A stretch of DNA of 64,000 nucleotides. It comes from Paenibacillus oralis (GTDB lineage Bacteria > Bacillota > Bacilli > Paenibacillales > Paenibacillaceae). The position numbers were made by a program, and so were the translations under genes. Positions 25,908 through 34,636 of the stretch are shown here, in pieces; positions within the stretch are counted from its first letter, which is position 1; every line of letters begins with the position of its first letter. Location of the stretch: positions 6,321,071-6,385,070 of the forward strand of contig NZ_RRCN01000001.1 of assembly GCF_003863965.1 (NCBI RefSeq), read 5' to 3'. A model generated the notes under the pieces. The model was not told where the DNA came from, made no database searches, and saw nothing but the letters and a program-made list of their open reading frames with translations.

Positions 25908-26627
25908 GTGGATAGCGAAAATATAAAATTAAAGTCCCTTGCTAACCTGCCGGTAGTTGTTTCTGGCATCCCTATTTATCCAGTTAAAATTAGAGACATC
26001 ATTGAGCTGGGATACGATGTTTACAGCCAATATCTCTCCTTGATGATGCTTTCGAAGGATCAACTGATTCACAAAGATTATATAAATACCCTTCCGGATG
26101 AACTCGGCATTTACGACTTTATTGAAATGTTCGGCGAGTCGGCTAACATCTACTCCCTATACTATTCCGGATTAAAATTTATCATCGGATCGTCTAACAT
26201 CTATTATACAGACAGTTTATATATAAATAATCAAAAAATAACGAATGATATTTATAACGAAATACTAAAAGTGGTCAAAATCCAAAACTGTCTTTCTGAA
26301 CCTGATTTCGATGATTTTAATCCTGCCAACGATCGGGTTAGAAAGCTCCGTGAAAAACAACTGGAAAATAGACGAAAAATCCAAGCTTTAAAGAAAAACT
26401 CGACCGATGATTCTGAAAACCTTACATTCTATGATTTGGTCTCCATATTATGCACTAATGCAAATGGGATCAATATTTTCAACGTCTTTGACTTAAATAT
26501 ATTTCAGTTTAACAATCAGTTTAATAAAATGAAGCAGCTTAATGATTATGAAATCAGCATTCAATCCATTTTACATGGCGCTGACCCGCAAAAAGTTGAA
26601 ATTAAACATTGGATGAGCAAAGCTTAA
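25908..26627 (+). CDS. Tail-cluster protein of unknown function
   Basis: 239 residues from the GTG at 25908, with AGGTGA five bases upstream; a GTG at 25899 is in frame but overlaps HU and has no site. The N-terminus (NLPVVVSGIPIYPVKIRDII) resembles the small 'tail protein ahead of tube' proteins of Gram-positive siphophages by position only. The middle has a basic coiled segment (RVRKLREKQLENRRKIQALK). Located between HU and the tube, it may be a tail assembly or completion factor (inference). Confidence 0.55.
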   Translation: MDSENIKLKSLANLPVVVSGIPIYPVKIRDIIELGYDVYSQYLSLMMLSKDQLIHKDYINTLPDELGIYDFIEMFGESANIYSLYYSGLKFIIGSSNIYYTDSLYINNQKITNDIYNEILKVVKIQNCLSEPDFDDFNPANDRVRKLREKQLENRRKIQALKKNSTDDSENLTFYDLVSILCTNANGINIFNVFDLNIFQFNNQFNKMKQLNDYEISIQSILHGADPQKVEIKHWMSKA

Positions 26628-26676
26628 ATATTTTTAAATCTAAAATATACGTTAATTATTAGGAGGAATTTATACT

Positions 26677-27432
26677 ATGCGTTATGGATCTCGTGAAATT
26701 ATGGATGTTGTACTGAAAGATGTCAAGACTGGTGAACCCGTTGTTTATCTTGAGAGCTTGACGACGAGCACGCTTGAATTTGCCGGCTCGACGGTTTATG
26801 CACGCGGTGGAAAAGGACATCCGCGGCTTATTGGCTGGGACTCGGATAAAGACATTACGATGAAAATGGAAGATGCCTTGATTTCTAAAGAATCGTTGGC
26901 CGTCCTCACTGGATCTAAATTTAATAAATCCGCGAAAATCGTACATAAAAAAGAAGTTGTTGAGGTTTCCGCCGATTCTAAAATTACATTATCCAAAGCC
27001 CCGCTGACGAATCAAAAATACTATTTCTACAAAACATCTGATGAAACATCCTTAAACGAAAAATTGAATGTAACGATTGCGGCAACCCCTGTTAAAGAAG
27101 AAATTGACTTGAGTGCGGTTACTGGAATTAAAGCCGGCGATAAGGTTATTGCCGATTATTACTACACCGCTTCCGCCTCCACTCAAAGCATGACCATTGC
27201 TTCGGACTTGTTCCCTGGCACTTATAAGCTTGAAGGAACGACTTTCTGGAGAAACGAAGACGGCAAGGACGTCGAAGCGCTCTACACAATTCCTAAACTA
27301 AAAATTCAACCGAACTTCTCGATCGGAATGGCGAGCTCCGGCGAGCCTCAACCATTCACGTTTACGGCCGATGTGCTTAAGGACCGCAAGTCCACCGCGA
27401 TGGTAGTTATTGATTTGCTTGAAGAGGAGTAA
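26677..27432 (+). CDS. Putative tail tube protein
   Basis: 251 residues after AGGAGGAA. Beta-rich with DVVLKDVKTGEPVVYLESLT at the start, KDITMKMEDALISKESLAVL at about 64-83 and a late segment with PNFSIGMASSGEPQPFTFTADV, as in siphophage and Bacillus major tail proteins. It lies right before chaperone-sized genes and the tape measure, the canonical position of the tube gene. A strong terminator directly after it would give extra short transcript, fitting a protein needed in many copies. No sheath gene is present, so the tail should be non-contractile. Confidence 0.75.
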   Translation: MRYGSREIMDVVLKDVKTGEPVVYLESLTTSTLEFAGSTVYARGGKGHPRLIGWDSDKDITMKMEDALISKESLAVLTGSKFNKSAKIVHKKEVVEVSADSKITLSKAPLTNQKYYFYKTSDETSLNEKLNVTIAATPVKEEIDLSAVTGIKAGDKVIADYYYTASASTQSMTIASDLFPGTYKLEGTTFWRNEDGKDVEALYTIPKLKIQPNFSIGMASSGEPQPFTFTADVLKDRKSTAMVVIDLLEEE

Positions 27433-27440
27433 AAAATGCA

Positions 27441-27472
27441 GAGAGACACCACATTGGTGTCTCTCTTTCTAT
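27441..27472 (+). terminator. Terminator after the tube gene
   Basis: GAGAGACACC and GGTGTCTCTC form a perfect ten-pair stem with a five-base loop, then TTTCTATTT. Confidence 0.85.
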
Positions 27473-27499
27473 TTCAAAGCCAGTTAAGGGAGATGAATT

Positions 27500-28066
27500 T
27501 TGTTGACTACTCAAAAAACAACCGCTGCAAAAGTGAACACGCGAAGCAGAAAGAAAAAAGTTACACTTGATTCTTTAATCCAGGAAGCCGCCCAATTTGA
27601 GAAATTAAAAAAGGTTAGCTTTGAAGATGGACGTTATACGGAAATTTACGTGCACTTCTCCCCTACCCGTATTGATCAGATGCTTTCGGACTTTGCGGAA
27701 TTTACATCCGAATACAGTCAAAAGTTCGGGGAGTTAAAAGATAACAGAATTTTGGATTATTTGCATATGCACATCCTGCTTTATTTCTCAAAATTAACAA
27801 CGCAGCTGGATTTCAATTTCGAAGACAAAGTGAGTGTTTTGAATAATATTTTAAACAGCGACTTGGCTGAAAAGATTTTTGATTCATTCGATAAAGCGGA
27901 GATCCAGAAAGTTTATGACCGGATGTGGAAAAAGCTTGATGCTTATCAGGAGCTGGTAAAAACAAATAAAGACATGCAGCAGCAGCTATACAACTACATC
28001 AATGACTCCAATTTAGAAAACAAAGATATGATTATGAATGTGATGTTTGGTCAAAAGTCCAATTAA
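27500..28066 (+). CDS. Putative tail assembly chaperone
   Basis: 188 residues from a TTG with GGGAG seven bases upstream. The N-terminus is basic (RSRKKKVTLDSLIQEAAQFE), the rest helical and acidic, with DNRILDYLHMHILLYFSKL and an amphipathic C-terminus (DMQQQLYNYINDSNLENKDM). Position between tube and tape measure plus size suggest the gpG-type chaperone that coats the tape measure during assembly. The next gene starts 16 bases on with no visible slippery overlap, so a classic programmed frameshift is not evident. Confidence 0.6.
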   Translation: MLTTQKTTAAKVNTRSRKKKVTLDSLIQEAAQFEKLKKVSFEDGRYTEIYVHFSPTRIDQMLSDFAEFTSEYSQKFGELKDNRILDYLHMHILLYFSKLTTQLDFNFEDKVSVLNNILNSDLAEKIFDSFDKAEIQKVYDRMWKKLDAYQELVKTNKDMQQQLYNYINDSNLENKDMIMNVMFGQKSN

Positions 28067-28082
28067 AGAAGGGAACAAATAG

Positions 28083-28517
28083 ATGCTTAAATTCTATATC
28101 CATGAATTGGATTACGCTATTTCATTTTTATATAAATTGGAACTCACGGATTATAGTTCGCGCATGCGCACAAGATTTTTAAAAATACTCGTCGAAAGAG
28201 AGCACCAATTCAGGGACGAATATTATGAGTTAATTAAAGAACATTGCCGGCTTGATGAACAAGACAACCCTATCGTTATTTACGAAGGAGATTACCAACG
28301 TTACGATATTAAAGACCTAAATGTATTTAACGCCGCCCTCCTCCCTCTGCTGAATGAGGAGTTTTATATTGAGTTGACGATGGACAAGAAAAACATGATA
28401 CAAAGTGTTGCTCAATCTGTTCTGAATTGCGGCCTGGCTTTCACGGGTGATGAGCAATTTAAATATGAAACGCTCGCCGAGAAATTCGAAAATCTGGGGT
28501 TCGAGACTCAAGAATAG
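28083..28517 (+). CDS. Putative second tail chaperone-position protein
   Basis: 144 residues, GAAGGGAAC upstream. A helical, charged protein (MLKFYIHELDYAISFLYKLE; EFYIELTMDKKNMIQSVAQS; ETLAEKFENLGFE). It recalls the small DUF1617-like proteins found next to tape measures, but I cannot confirm the family. The position immediately before the tape measure supports a gpT-like assembly role. Confidence 0.5.
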   Translation: MLKFYIHELDYAISFLYKLELTDYSSRMRTRFLKILVEREHQFRDEYYELIKEHCRLDEQDNPIVIYEGDYQRYDIKDLNVFNAALLPLLNEEFYIELTMDKKNMIQSVAQSVLNCGLAFTGDEQFKYETLAEKFENLGFETQE

Positions 28518-28541
28518 TACCATCTTTACTCGAAACCATAG

Positions 28542-28568
28542 GAGCCAAACCGTTGGCTCTTTTATTTT
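28542..28568 (+). terminator. Terminator before the tape measure gene
   Basis: GAGCCAA and TTGGCTC pair with an ACCG loop, followed by TTTTATTTT. Confidence 0.8.
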
Positions 28569-28600
28569 GCGTAAAGGTTAAATAAAAAGGAGTGAATGAC

Positions 28601-31600
28601 GTGGCAAATGATTTACGTGTCATCATAGGATTGACGGTTAATGAAAATGATGCAAGACGTAGTTTGAATCAAGCGATTAAGCGATTAGAGAGCAAAATCA
28701 ACAAGCTTAATCTCAAGTTAAATATCGATACTTCTGCCATCGCTAAAAAAATTAAAGATTTAGAAATTAACTTGCAGAATATAAGCGCTTCAACTAATAA
28801 TCAGAACGCAAACGATAAAGCAGGCGATGCCGCAATTAAATCGGCAAGTGCTATCGAAACCATGAAAAAAGCGATGCAACCATTTACATCATGGATGCCC
28901 GAGGCAGTGTCAGCAAATCTTCAAGGCATAGTGGCTACACTTATTGAAGTAGACTCGCAAATGACTCAGTTAAAAAAAGTAATGAACGAGGACACCAATT
29001 TTGACGAAATGCTAAATGGTAATATCGAGATATCCAATGAGCTCGGTAGGTCCATCAAGGAAGTACATAATGTTATTCTTGAATTTGCCAGAATGGGATA
29101 TGACGTAAGACAAACGCTTTCGCTCACCAAAACGGCCGCTTTGCTGCAGAATATTTCGGAGTTAACCCCTGGCGGAGCCGTTAAAACACTGACGGCGGCG
29201 ATGAACGACTTCAATGTCAAGGCTGAAGACAGCGTCCGGGTCGCCGATTCATTATCCAATGTTGACAACAACTTCACCGTCTCGTCAAAGGATTTATCCC
29301 TTAGCTTGATTGAAGCCGGTTCGGCGGCTAACACTTACGGTGTTTCCATGGAAAAAGTCATCGGGGACACTACCGCAATTGCTGCCGCAACGAACGCGAA
29401 TGGTACTTCGATTGGTAATAGCCTAAGTACGATTTATTCAAGAATAGCAACCCTGGAACAATCGAGAGAAGTGCTGAATTCCATCGGGATCTCCATGAAA
29501 AGCTTAGACGGAGATACAAAAGGCACTTCGGCTATTTTGGATGAACTCGCGGAGAAATGGAGCGGTTTAACATCCGAGCAGCAGCAAAATGTTGCCACTC
29601 AATTGGCTGGGCAAAATCAAATGCAGAGCTTTCTGGCTCTAATGAACCAATATGATGTTTCAACAAGAGCCAGCGAAACCGCAGTGACTTCCCAGGGTTC
29701 GGCCATGCGGGAAAACGCTGAATACATGGGGTCGCTTGAAGCCAAAATCCAGCAAATGCAAACTGAGTGGGAAAATTTAGCGATAACCATGGGACAATCA
29801 GGACAATGGCAAGCTATTATAGATATGAATACATCTTTAGTACATGTACTTGCAAAGTTAATAGACTTTTTTGGGTTATTTAATGTTGCAATCTTTTCAT
29901 CTTTAAGTATAATGCTGAATTTTAGTAATGCTGGAAAGTCCATGGTCAAAATATTTTCATCAATGTCTCCCCATTTAAATAAATTAAATAATTATGTAGA
30001 TCGACTTTCTGCAGCATATACGAGAGCCTCACGCTCCACTCAAGTGATGGGAGTTAATTTAATTAAACTGAAGATGCAATTAATAGCAGCAAGGGTGGCT
30101 GCAATTGGTCTTCAAACACTTCTTAGCCTGGGTTTATCACTAGCCATTACCGCTGTAGTTTCAGGTCTTACTTATTTATATAATAAATTTCAAGAACAAA
30201 AAAAGATTCAAGAAGAATTGGAAAAACAAAATAAAATCGTAGCAGATTCTTGGATAAATCACAAAGATACGATCATAAAATTAGTAGATGAATATAATAA
30301 ACTTCATGAACTCACAAACGGTGGAACTGTTTTTGCCGACCTTGAACAAGAGCAAAAATATACAGATTTGGTTGAGAGATTATCTGATTTAATGCCCAAC
30401 CTCGTTGACTCAATCGATGATAAAGGTAATAAACATCTTAAAAATGCCGAAGCGATAAAAGAAGAGTTGAAATATGCCCAAATGCTGGCCGACAATGAGC
30501 AAAAACAGCAAATTCTCGATGCTCAAGATAATTTTAAAAAAGATCTAAAAAATGTTAAAAAATCAAAGAAAGATGTCGATGATATTAAGTCAAAGATAGG
30601 TTTGAAAGGAGAGTACATCCCTCACGAATATGGCGCAACCTTTATAGAATATAGCGAATCTACTCTAAACAAATTAGAGAGACAGCGTATCATAGCTGAG
30701 CAGCAATTAGCGACTCACACTAATATTTTAAGAAATGATTTAAATAGTCTCACTCGAACTATTCTCGATCAAAATAATGTTGAATTATCCGACAATCTCT
30801 CCAAACAGTTTGACGAAATTACAAATTCTCTTGATATTGGTGAATTAAGCGCTGAACAATTAGAAGACAAATCCTATGAGCTTTCGAATTTTATTACAGA
30901 GTTAAATAAACTTAATCTAATAAAAAGCCCTGAAGGTATCAAGAAGGCATCGGATAATATTTATGCATTAGGTCAATCAATCGGTATACCAAATGCATCC
31001 ATAAAAAATTTGATAGAAAGCATTGAAAAAGCATCAAAATCTGCGTCAGATTTTTATAAAGATTCGAAAGGTTATAAGTATGATCCTTCCCCAAATCTTT
31101 ATAATTTCAGTGAGGCAACTAAAAAACTTGGGGAATCATTCAGTTCTGCAAAAGACGAGATAGTTCCCCTAAATCAACTTCTATCAGATATTGATAAGGG
31201 TCAGTCTCAAAACGCCTCTTCCATGACGGATTTGATTCAAAAATACCCTGAACTTAGTAATCATCTAAAGAAAACTAAGGACGGATATACCTTTGAAAGA
31301 GAAGCGGTAATTAAGCTAAAAAATAGTAAAATTGAATTATTTAAAATAAGTATAAATGATGAAAAACAGAGGGCTATTGATTTAATGAATAACTCTGTTA
31401 AAAATCTTAAGTCATATGGATTAGAATTAAAAGCCATTGGAAATCTTGCAGATGCAAAAAAGAATCTATCCAAAATTGAAGAAGAAATGAATTCTACAGA
31501 ATCCGAATTAAATTCCTCTAAGCAGTTTGATAAATTACTCTTTGCTGGTTTAGGTAAATTTCGCCAACCACTCGAAGAAGAAGGTTCGGGTTTTACTCAA

Positions 31601-34597
31601 TTTCTTAAAAATAAATTATCTGCACTGCAACCTGAATTTGACGCATTAAAAGAAAATATCTCCGAGTTTGAAGAATTAGAAAAGTTAGCCAACAGTTATC
31701 TAACCGGTATAACCGATTATGGTTTAGGTGTTGATAAAAATAATAACGAAAGGCTCGCTGAAACAAATGAACTGCTTACTGAACAACAAAAACGCTTAAA
31801 AGAAATTGAAGAAGCATTAAGCAATTTACAAAGTAAGAGATCCAGGATTAAAAAAGGTTCTGAAGAATACAGGAAATCACTTTTAGAAGAAATTAAACTT
31901 CTTAAAGAACAGAAGAAGATTTATGAAGAAGGTGTTAAAACCCCTTCCACTCTTATATCTACAAATGCAGCTACAACATCAAAAAAATCGTTTACTGCCT
32001 CTCCAAATTCTAATGGTGCTGGTAATAAAATTAGCAATATGTTGTCTGCTGCACAAGATTTGCAAGGAGGATTTAAGTACGGCAAAATTGGCGGAGAGTT
32101 TAAAGGAACGTATGAACAATTTGTTACAGAGGCAGTTTCAGATTGTTCTCAATTTGTACAGGAAATGTTCAAAGAATTTTTAGGCATTAAATTGCCCAGA
32201 ACGGCAGCGGAACAAGCCAAACAAGGAACTGCCGTCGATAAAAAAGATCTGAAACCTGGCGATCTTATTTTCTTTAAGACCACAAACAAAGATAATTCCC
32301 ATGTTGGCATTTATATGGGGGATAACAAATTTATCCAGATGGGTGAAGAATTAGGTCTTAAAACCGCAAATCTAAACAGTTCTTATTGGGCCCCTAAATA
32401 TCAAGGAGCAAGAAGAATTGTTGATGATAGTGACGTAACTTACGTAACACCTTCTACCTCCAAGAACAAAACTGAAGTCCTGTCTCAAAGCGAACTAGAG
32501 ACTACAGATGATGATAAGAAAAAAGTAGCTGACTTGGATGCACAAATTTATGCCTCATACTTACTAGTCATCGATGATACAGTCACTGAATCAGAAAATA
32601 GAATTTCCGATTTTGAGAATAAAATATCACTTTCTCAAGGAAAACAATCGCGTCTCTCTCCTACTTCCGCTGAATGGCGGAAAGAGGAACAGGTGCAGAT
32701 CTCCCTTTTAGAGCAAAAGCAAAAAGAAATTGAAGCACAAAACAAGCAACTGAATAAAATGGTGGCCGAATATAAGATTACTTCCGGCGAGTATGATCAA
32801 ACTAAAGCTGAGAATAGTACGAAATGGTGGGATGTGGATCAACAGATTAAGGAAAAAAACTTCACGATCGTTCAGAGTACTTTAGATGAATATGCGGCTG
32901 TGGTTGAAAAAGTCGGGTCAGAGATTGACTTTTCAAGCGCTAAATTATCTCTGCTAACAGAAGGTTCTGCCGCATACAATCAGGAACTTGAAAAGCAGAT
33001 TCCACTGCTAAAACAGCAACAAGCTATACATCAATCCGTGATAAATACCTTAAACGAGCAAATTCAAAGCGATAAATTAACAGCTGATCAAAAAACAGAA
33101 TTAATCACTAAACTAAACCAGGAAATTCAAGCTTGGATGGATAATGAAGCCGCCATCAAATCGAATATGGAGCAAACGAAACAGCTCCGTGAAGCTGCTG
33201 CCGATAATATCATCAATGAGTTAAAAAAAGCAATTGAAAGTGAACGAGACCTGAAATTAGATGCTATTAACCAAGAGCGCAAAGAAGAAGAAGAACGTCA
33301 TCAGGAAAGAACTAAAAATATCGACGATGAATATAAACAATTTGAAGAATATATCAATGCTCAAATTAAAGCTTTTGACCGGCAAGCTTCCGACGAGGAT
33401 TATACCAAAGAGCTAAACCAAAAGCTTGAGGAACGCCAAAAGATCATTGATGAAATAAACAAATGGTCTATGGACACCTCGATGCAAGGTAAGGCCAAGA
33501 CCAAAGAATTGCAAGAGCAGCTCGATACCAAAAATGAAGAAATCGATGAGTTTAAACTTAACCGGGAACGTGAACTTCGCAAGCAAGGATTACAAGATCA
33601 GCTTGATGATAGAAAAAAATACGCTGATAAAAACAAGGAAATGGAAGATGAACTCAGTGATTCCATTAAGGACAATCTTGATGACCAACAAACAGCTATA
33701 GAACAGGAATACAACAGCAGATTAGAAAATGAAAAGAAATTTTATGATTTAAAACAAAGGCTGCTGAGTCAAGATTCGACCGTAGTGAAAGCCGCGATCA
33801 ATGAAATTCAAACGGAATACGGAAATTACTTCACTACCTTGCAGGGTCATGCTTTTACAACCAATCAAGCTTTCGAAAATCTTAACTATACCTTGCAAAA
33901 AAGCCTTGAGAACTTACAAAAGTATGCGAATGGGGACTATTCTAAATCCCCTGACGATCAATCCGGTTATACTCCCAGCCTTCCCTCTGGCGGTCCAAAT
34001 AACGGCGATCAACCAGGGCAAACACCAGATCCGCAAAAAGAAGCCGCCTGGAAAACCTATTTAAGCAACAAACAGCGAGCTGAGACTATAAGATTACAAA
34101 TGGCGCAGTCCAAGAATAACAAAGCTCAATATGCTAGATTGGAGAGCATTTTTGCTTCATTATCTGAAGAGAATCAGGCTCTAAGGAAACAATATGGTTT
34201 TCCGGACGGAAGTTATGCCACATTAAAAGATCTTAAAGTATACCATGATGGCGGTGAAGTTGGCGTAGAAGGAACAACGACCGGAAAATGGTGGAGCAAG
34301 TTTTTGAAATCGGATGAGGTGCCTTCCATTTTGAAAAAAGGTGAGGTCATTTTGAATGACCCTGTAGATTTTATAAATACGGTGGTCAGCAAAATTTCCA
34401 ACGGTATCTCCAATTTTACTTTGAACCATATGGTCCCTTCCCCTGCTTCAGCAGGTGGAAACAACAGTAATAGCACCATCATACAGCAGGTCGTTATTCA
34501 AGCGAATGATAAAGAAACAGCAACAGGATTATTGGATAAATTCCAGATTGCCTTAAATAAAGCAAATAAGAAAGGATTCTTTAAGAGCGGGACATAA
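28601..34597 (+). CDS. Tail tape measure protein with NlpC/P60 hydrolase domain
   Basis: 1,998 residues from the GTG at 28601, set by GGAG eight bases upstream; a GTG at 28592 overlaps that site. N-terminal coiled coil (SLNQAIKRLESKINKLNLKL), a TP901-type core (about 70-370), hydrophobic segments at about 415-440 and 506-527, long Glu/Lys/Gln coiled coils, an NlpC/P60 domain at about 1155-1275 with Cys1182 (SDCSQFV) and His1234 (NSHVGIYMG), more coiled coil, and a C-terminal segment with STIIQQVVIQANDKETATGL. The length of a tape measure sets tail length; 2,000 residues predicts a long tail of roughly 300 nm by the usual 0.15 nm per residue rule. The embedded peptidase would open peptidoglycan at the target cell. 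Confidence 0.88.
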   Translation: MANDLRVIIGLTVNENDARRSLNQAIKRLESKINKLNLKLNIDTSAIAKKIKDLEINLQNISASTNNQNANDKAGDAAIKSASAIETMKKAMQPFTSWMPEAVSANLQGIVATLIEVDSQMTQLKKVMNEDTNFDEMLNGNIEISNELGRSIKEVHNVILEFARMGYDVRQTLSLTKTAALLQNISELTPGGAVKTLTAAMNDFNVKAEDSVRVADSLSNVDNNFTVSSKDLSLSLIEAGSAANTYGVSMEKVIGDTTAIAAATNANGTSIGNSLSTIYSRIATLEQSREVLNSIGISMKSLDGDTKGTSAILDELAEKWSGLTSEQQQNVATQLAGQNQMQSFLALMNQYDVSTRASETAVTSQGSAMRENAEYMGSLEAKIQQMQTEWENLAITMGQSGQWQAIIDMNTSLVHVLAKLIDFFGLFNVAIFSSLSIMLNFSNAGKSMVKIFSSMSPHLNKLNNYVDRLSAAYTRASRSTQVMGVNLIKLKMQLIAARVAAIGLQTLLSLGLSLAITAVVSGLTYLYNKFQEQKKIQEELEKQNKIVADSWINHKDTIIKLVDEYNKLHELTNGGTVFADLEQEQKYTDLVERLSDLMPNLVDSIDDKGNKHLKNAEAIKEELKYAQMLADNEQKQQILDAQDNFKKDLKNVKKSKKDVDDIKSKIGLKGEYIPHEYGATFIEYSESTLNKLERQRIIAEQQLATHTNILRNDLNSLTRTILDQNNVELSDNLSKQFDEITNSLDIGELSAEQLEDKSYELSNFITELNKLNLIKSPEGIKKASDNIYALGQSIGIPNASIKNLIESIEKASKSASDFYKDSKGYKYDPSPNLYNFSEATKKLGESFSSAKDEIVPLNQLLSDIDKGQSQNASSMTDLIQKYPELSNHLKKTKDGYTFEREAVIKLKNSKIELFKISINDEKQRAIDLMNNSVKNLKSYGLELKAIGNLADAKKNLSKIEEEMNSTESELNSSKQFDKLLFAGLGKFRQPLEEEGSGFTQFLKNKLSALQPEFDALKENISEFEELEKLANSYLTGITDYGLGVDKNNNERLAETNELLTEQQKRLKEIEEALSNLQSKRSRIKKGSEEYRKSLLEEIKLLKEQKKIYEEGVKTPSTLISTNAATTSKKSFTASPNSNGAGNKISNMLSAAQDLQGGFKYGKIGGEFKGTYEQFVTEAVSDCSQFVQEMFKEFLGIKLPRTAAEQAKQGTAVDKKDLKPGDLIFFKTTNKDNSHVGIYMGDNKFIQMGEELGLKTANLNSSYWAPKYQGARRIVDDSDVTYVTPSTSKNKTEVLSQSELETTDDDKKKVADLDAQIYASYLLVIDDTVTESENRISDFENKISLSQGKQSRLSPTSAEWRKEEQVQISLLEQKQKEIEAQNKQLNKMVAEYKITSGEYDQTKAENSTKWWDVDQQIKEKNFTIVQSTLDEYAAVVEKVGSEIDFSSAKLSLLTEGSAAYNQELEKQIPLLKQQQAIHQSVINTLNEQIQSDKLTADQKTELITKLNQEIQAWMDNEAAIKSNMEQTKQLREAAADNIINELKKAIESERDLKLDAINQERKEEEERHQERTKNIDDEYKQFEEYINAQIKAFDRQASDEDYTKELNQKLEERQKIIDEINKWSMDTSMQGKAKTKELQEQLDTKNEEIDEFKLNRERELRKQGLQDQLDDRKKYADKNKEMEDELSDSIKDNLDDQQTAIEQEYNSRLENEKKFYDLKQRLLSQDSTVVKAAINEIQTEYGNYFTTLQGHAFTTNQAFENLNYTLQKSLENLQKYANGDYSKSPDDQSGYTPSLPSGGPNNGDQPGQTPDPQKEAAWKTYLSNKQRAETIRLQMAQSKNNKAQYARLESIFASLSEENQALRKQYGFPDGSYATLKDLKVYHDGGEVGVEGTTTGKWWSKFLKSDEVPSILKKGEVILNDPVDFINTVVSKISNGISNFTLNHMVPSPASAGGNNSNSTIIQQVVIQANDKETATGLLDKFQIALNKANKKGFFKSGT

Positions 34598-34618
34598 TTG
34601 GCCTGCTCTTTTCTTATT
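34583..34618 (+). terminator. Terminator overlapping the tape measure stop
   Basis: AAGAGC(G)GG and CC(T)GCTCTT pair around a loop containing the TAA stop, then TTTTCTTATTT. Confidence 0.65.
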
Positions 34619-34636
34619 TGAAAGGGGGAATAATTT

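Noticed and set aside
25449..27485. Shared CAAGCCAGTT / AAAGCCAGTT sequence as a polymerase-specific late promoter
   Set aside because: Only two places, nine identical bases, and one copy lies directly at a ribosome site; not above chance.
27500..28517. Programmed frameshift joining two tail chaperones
   Set aside because: The two genes do not overlap and no slippery heptamer is seen at the junction.
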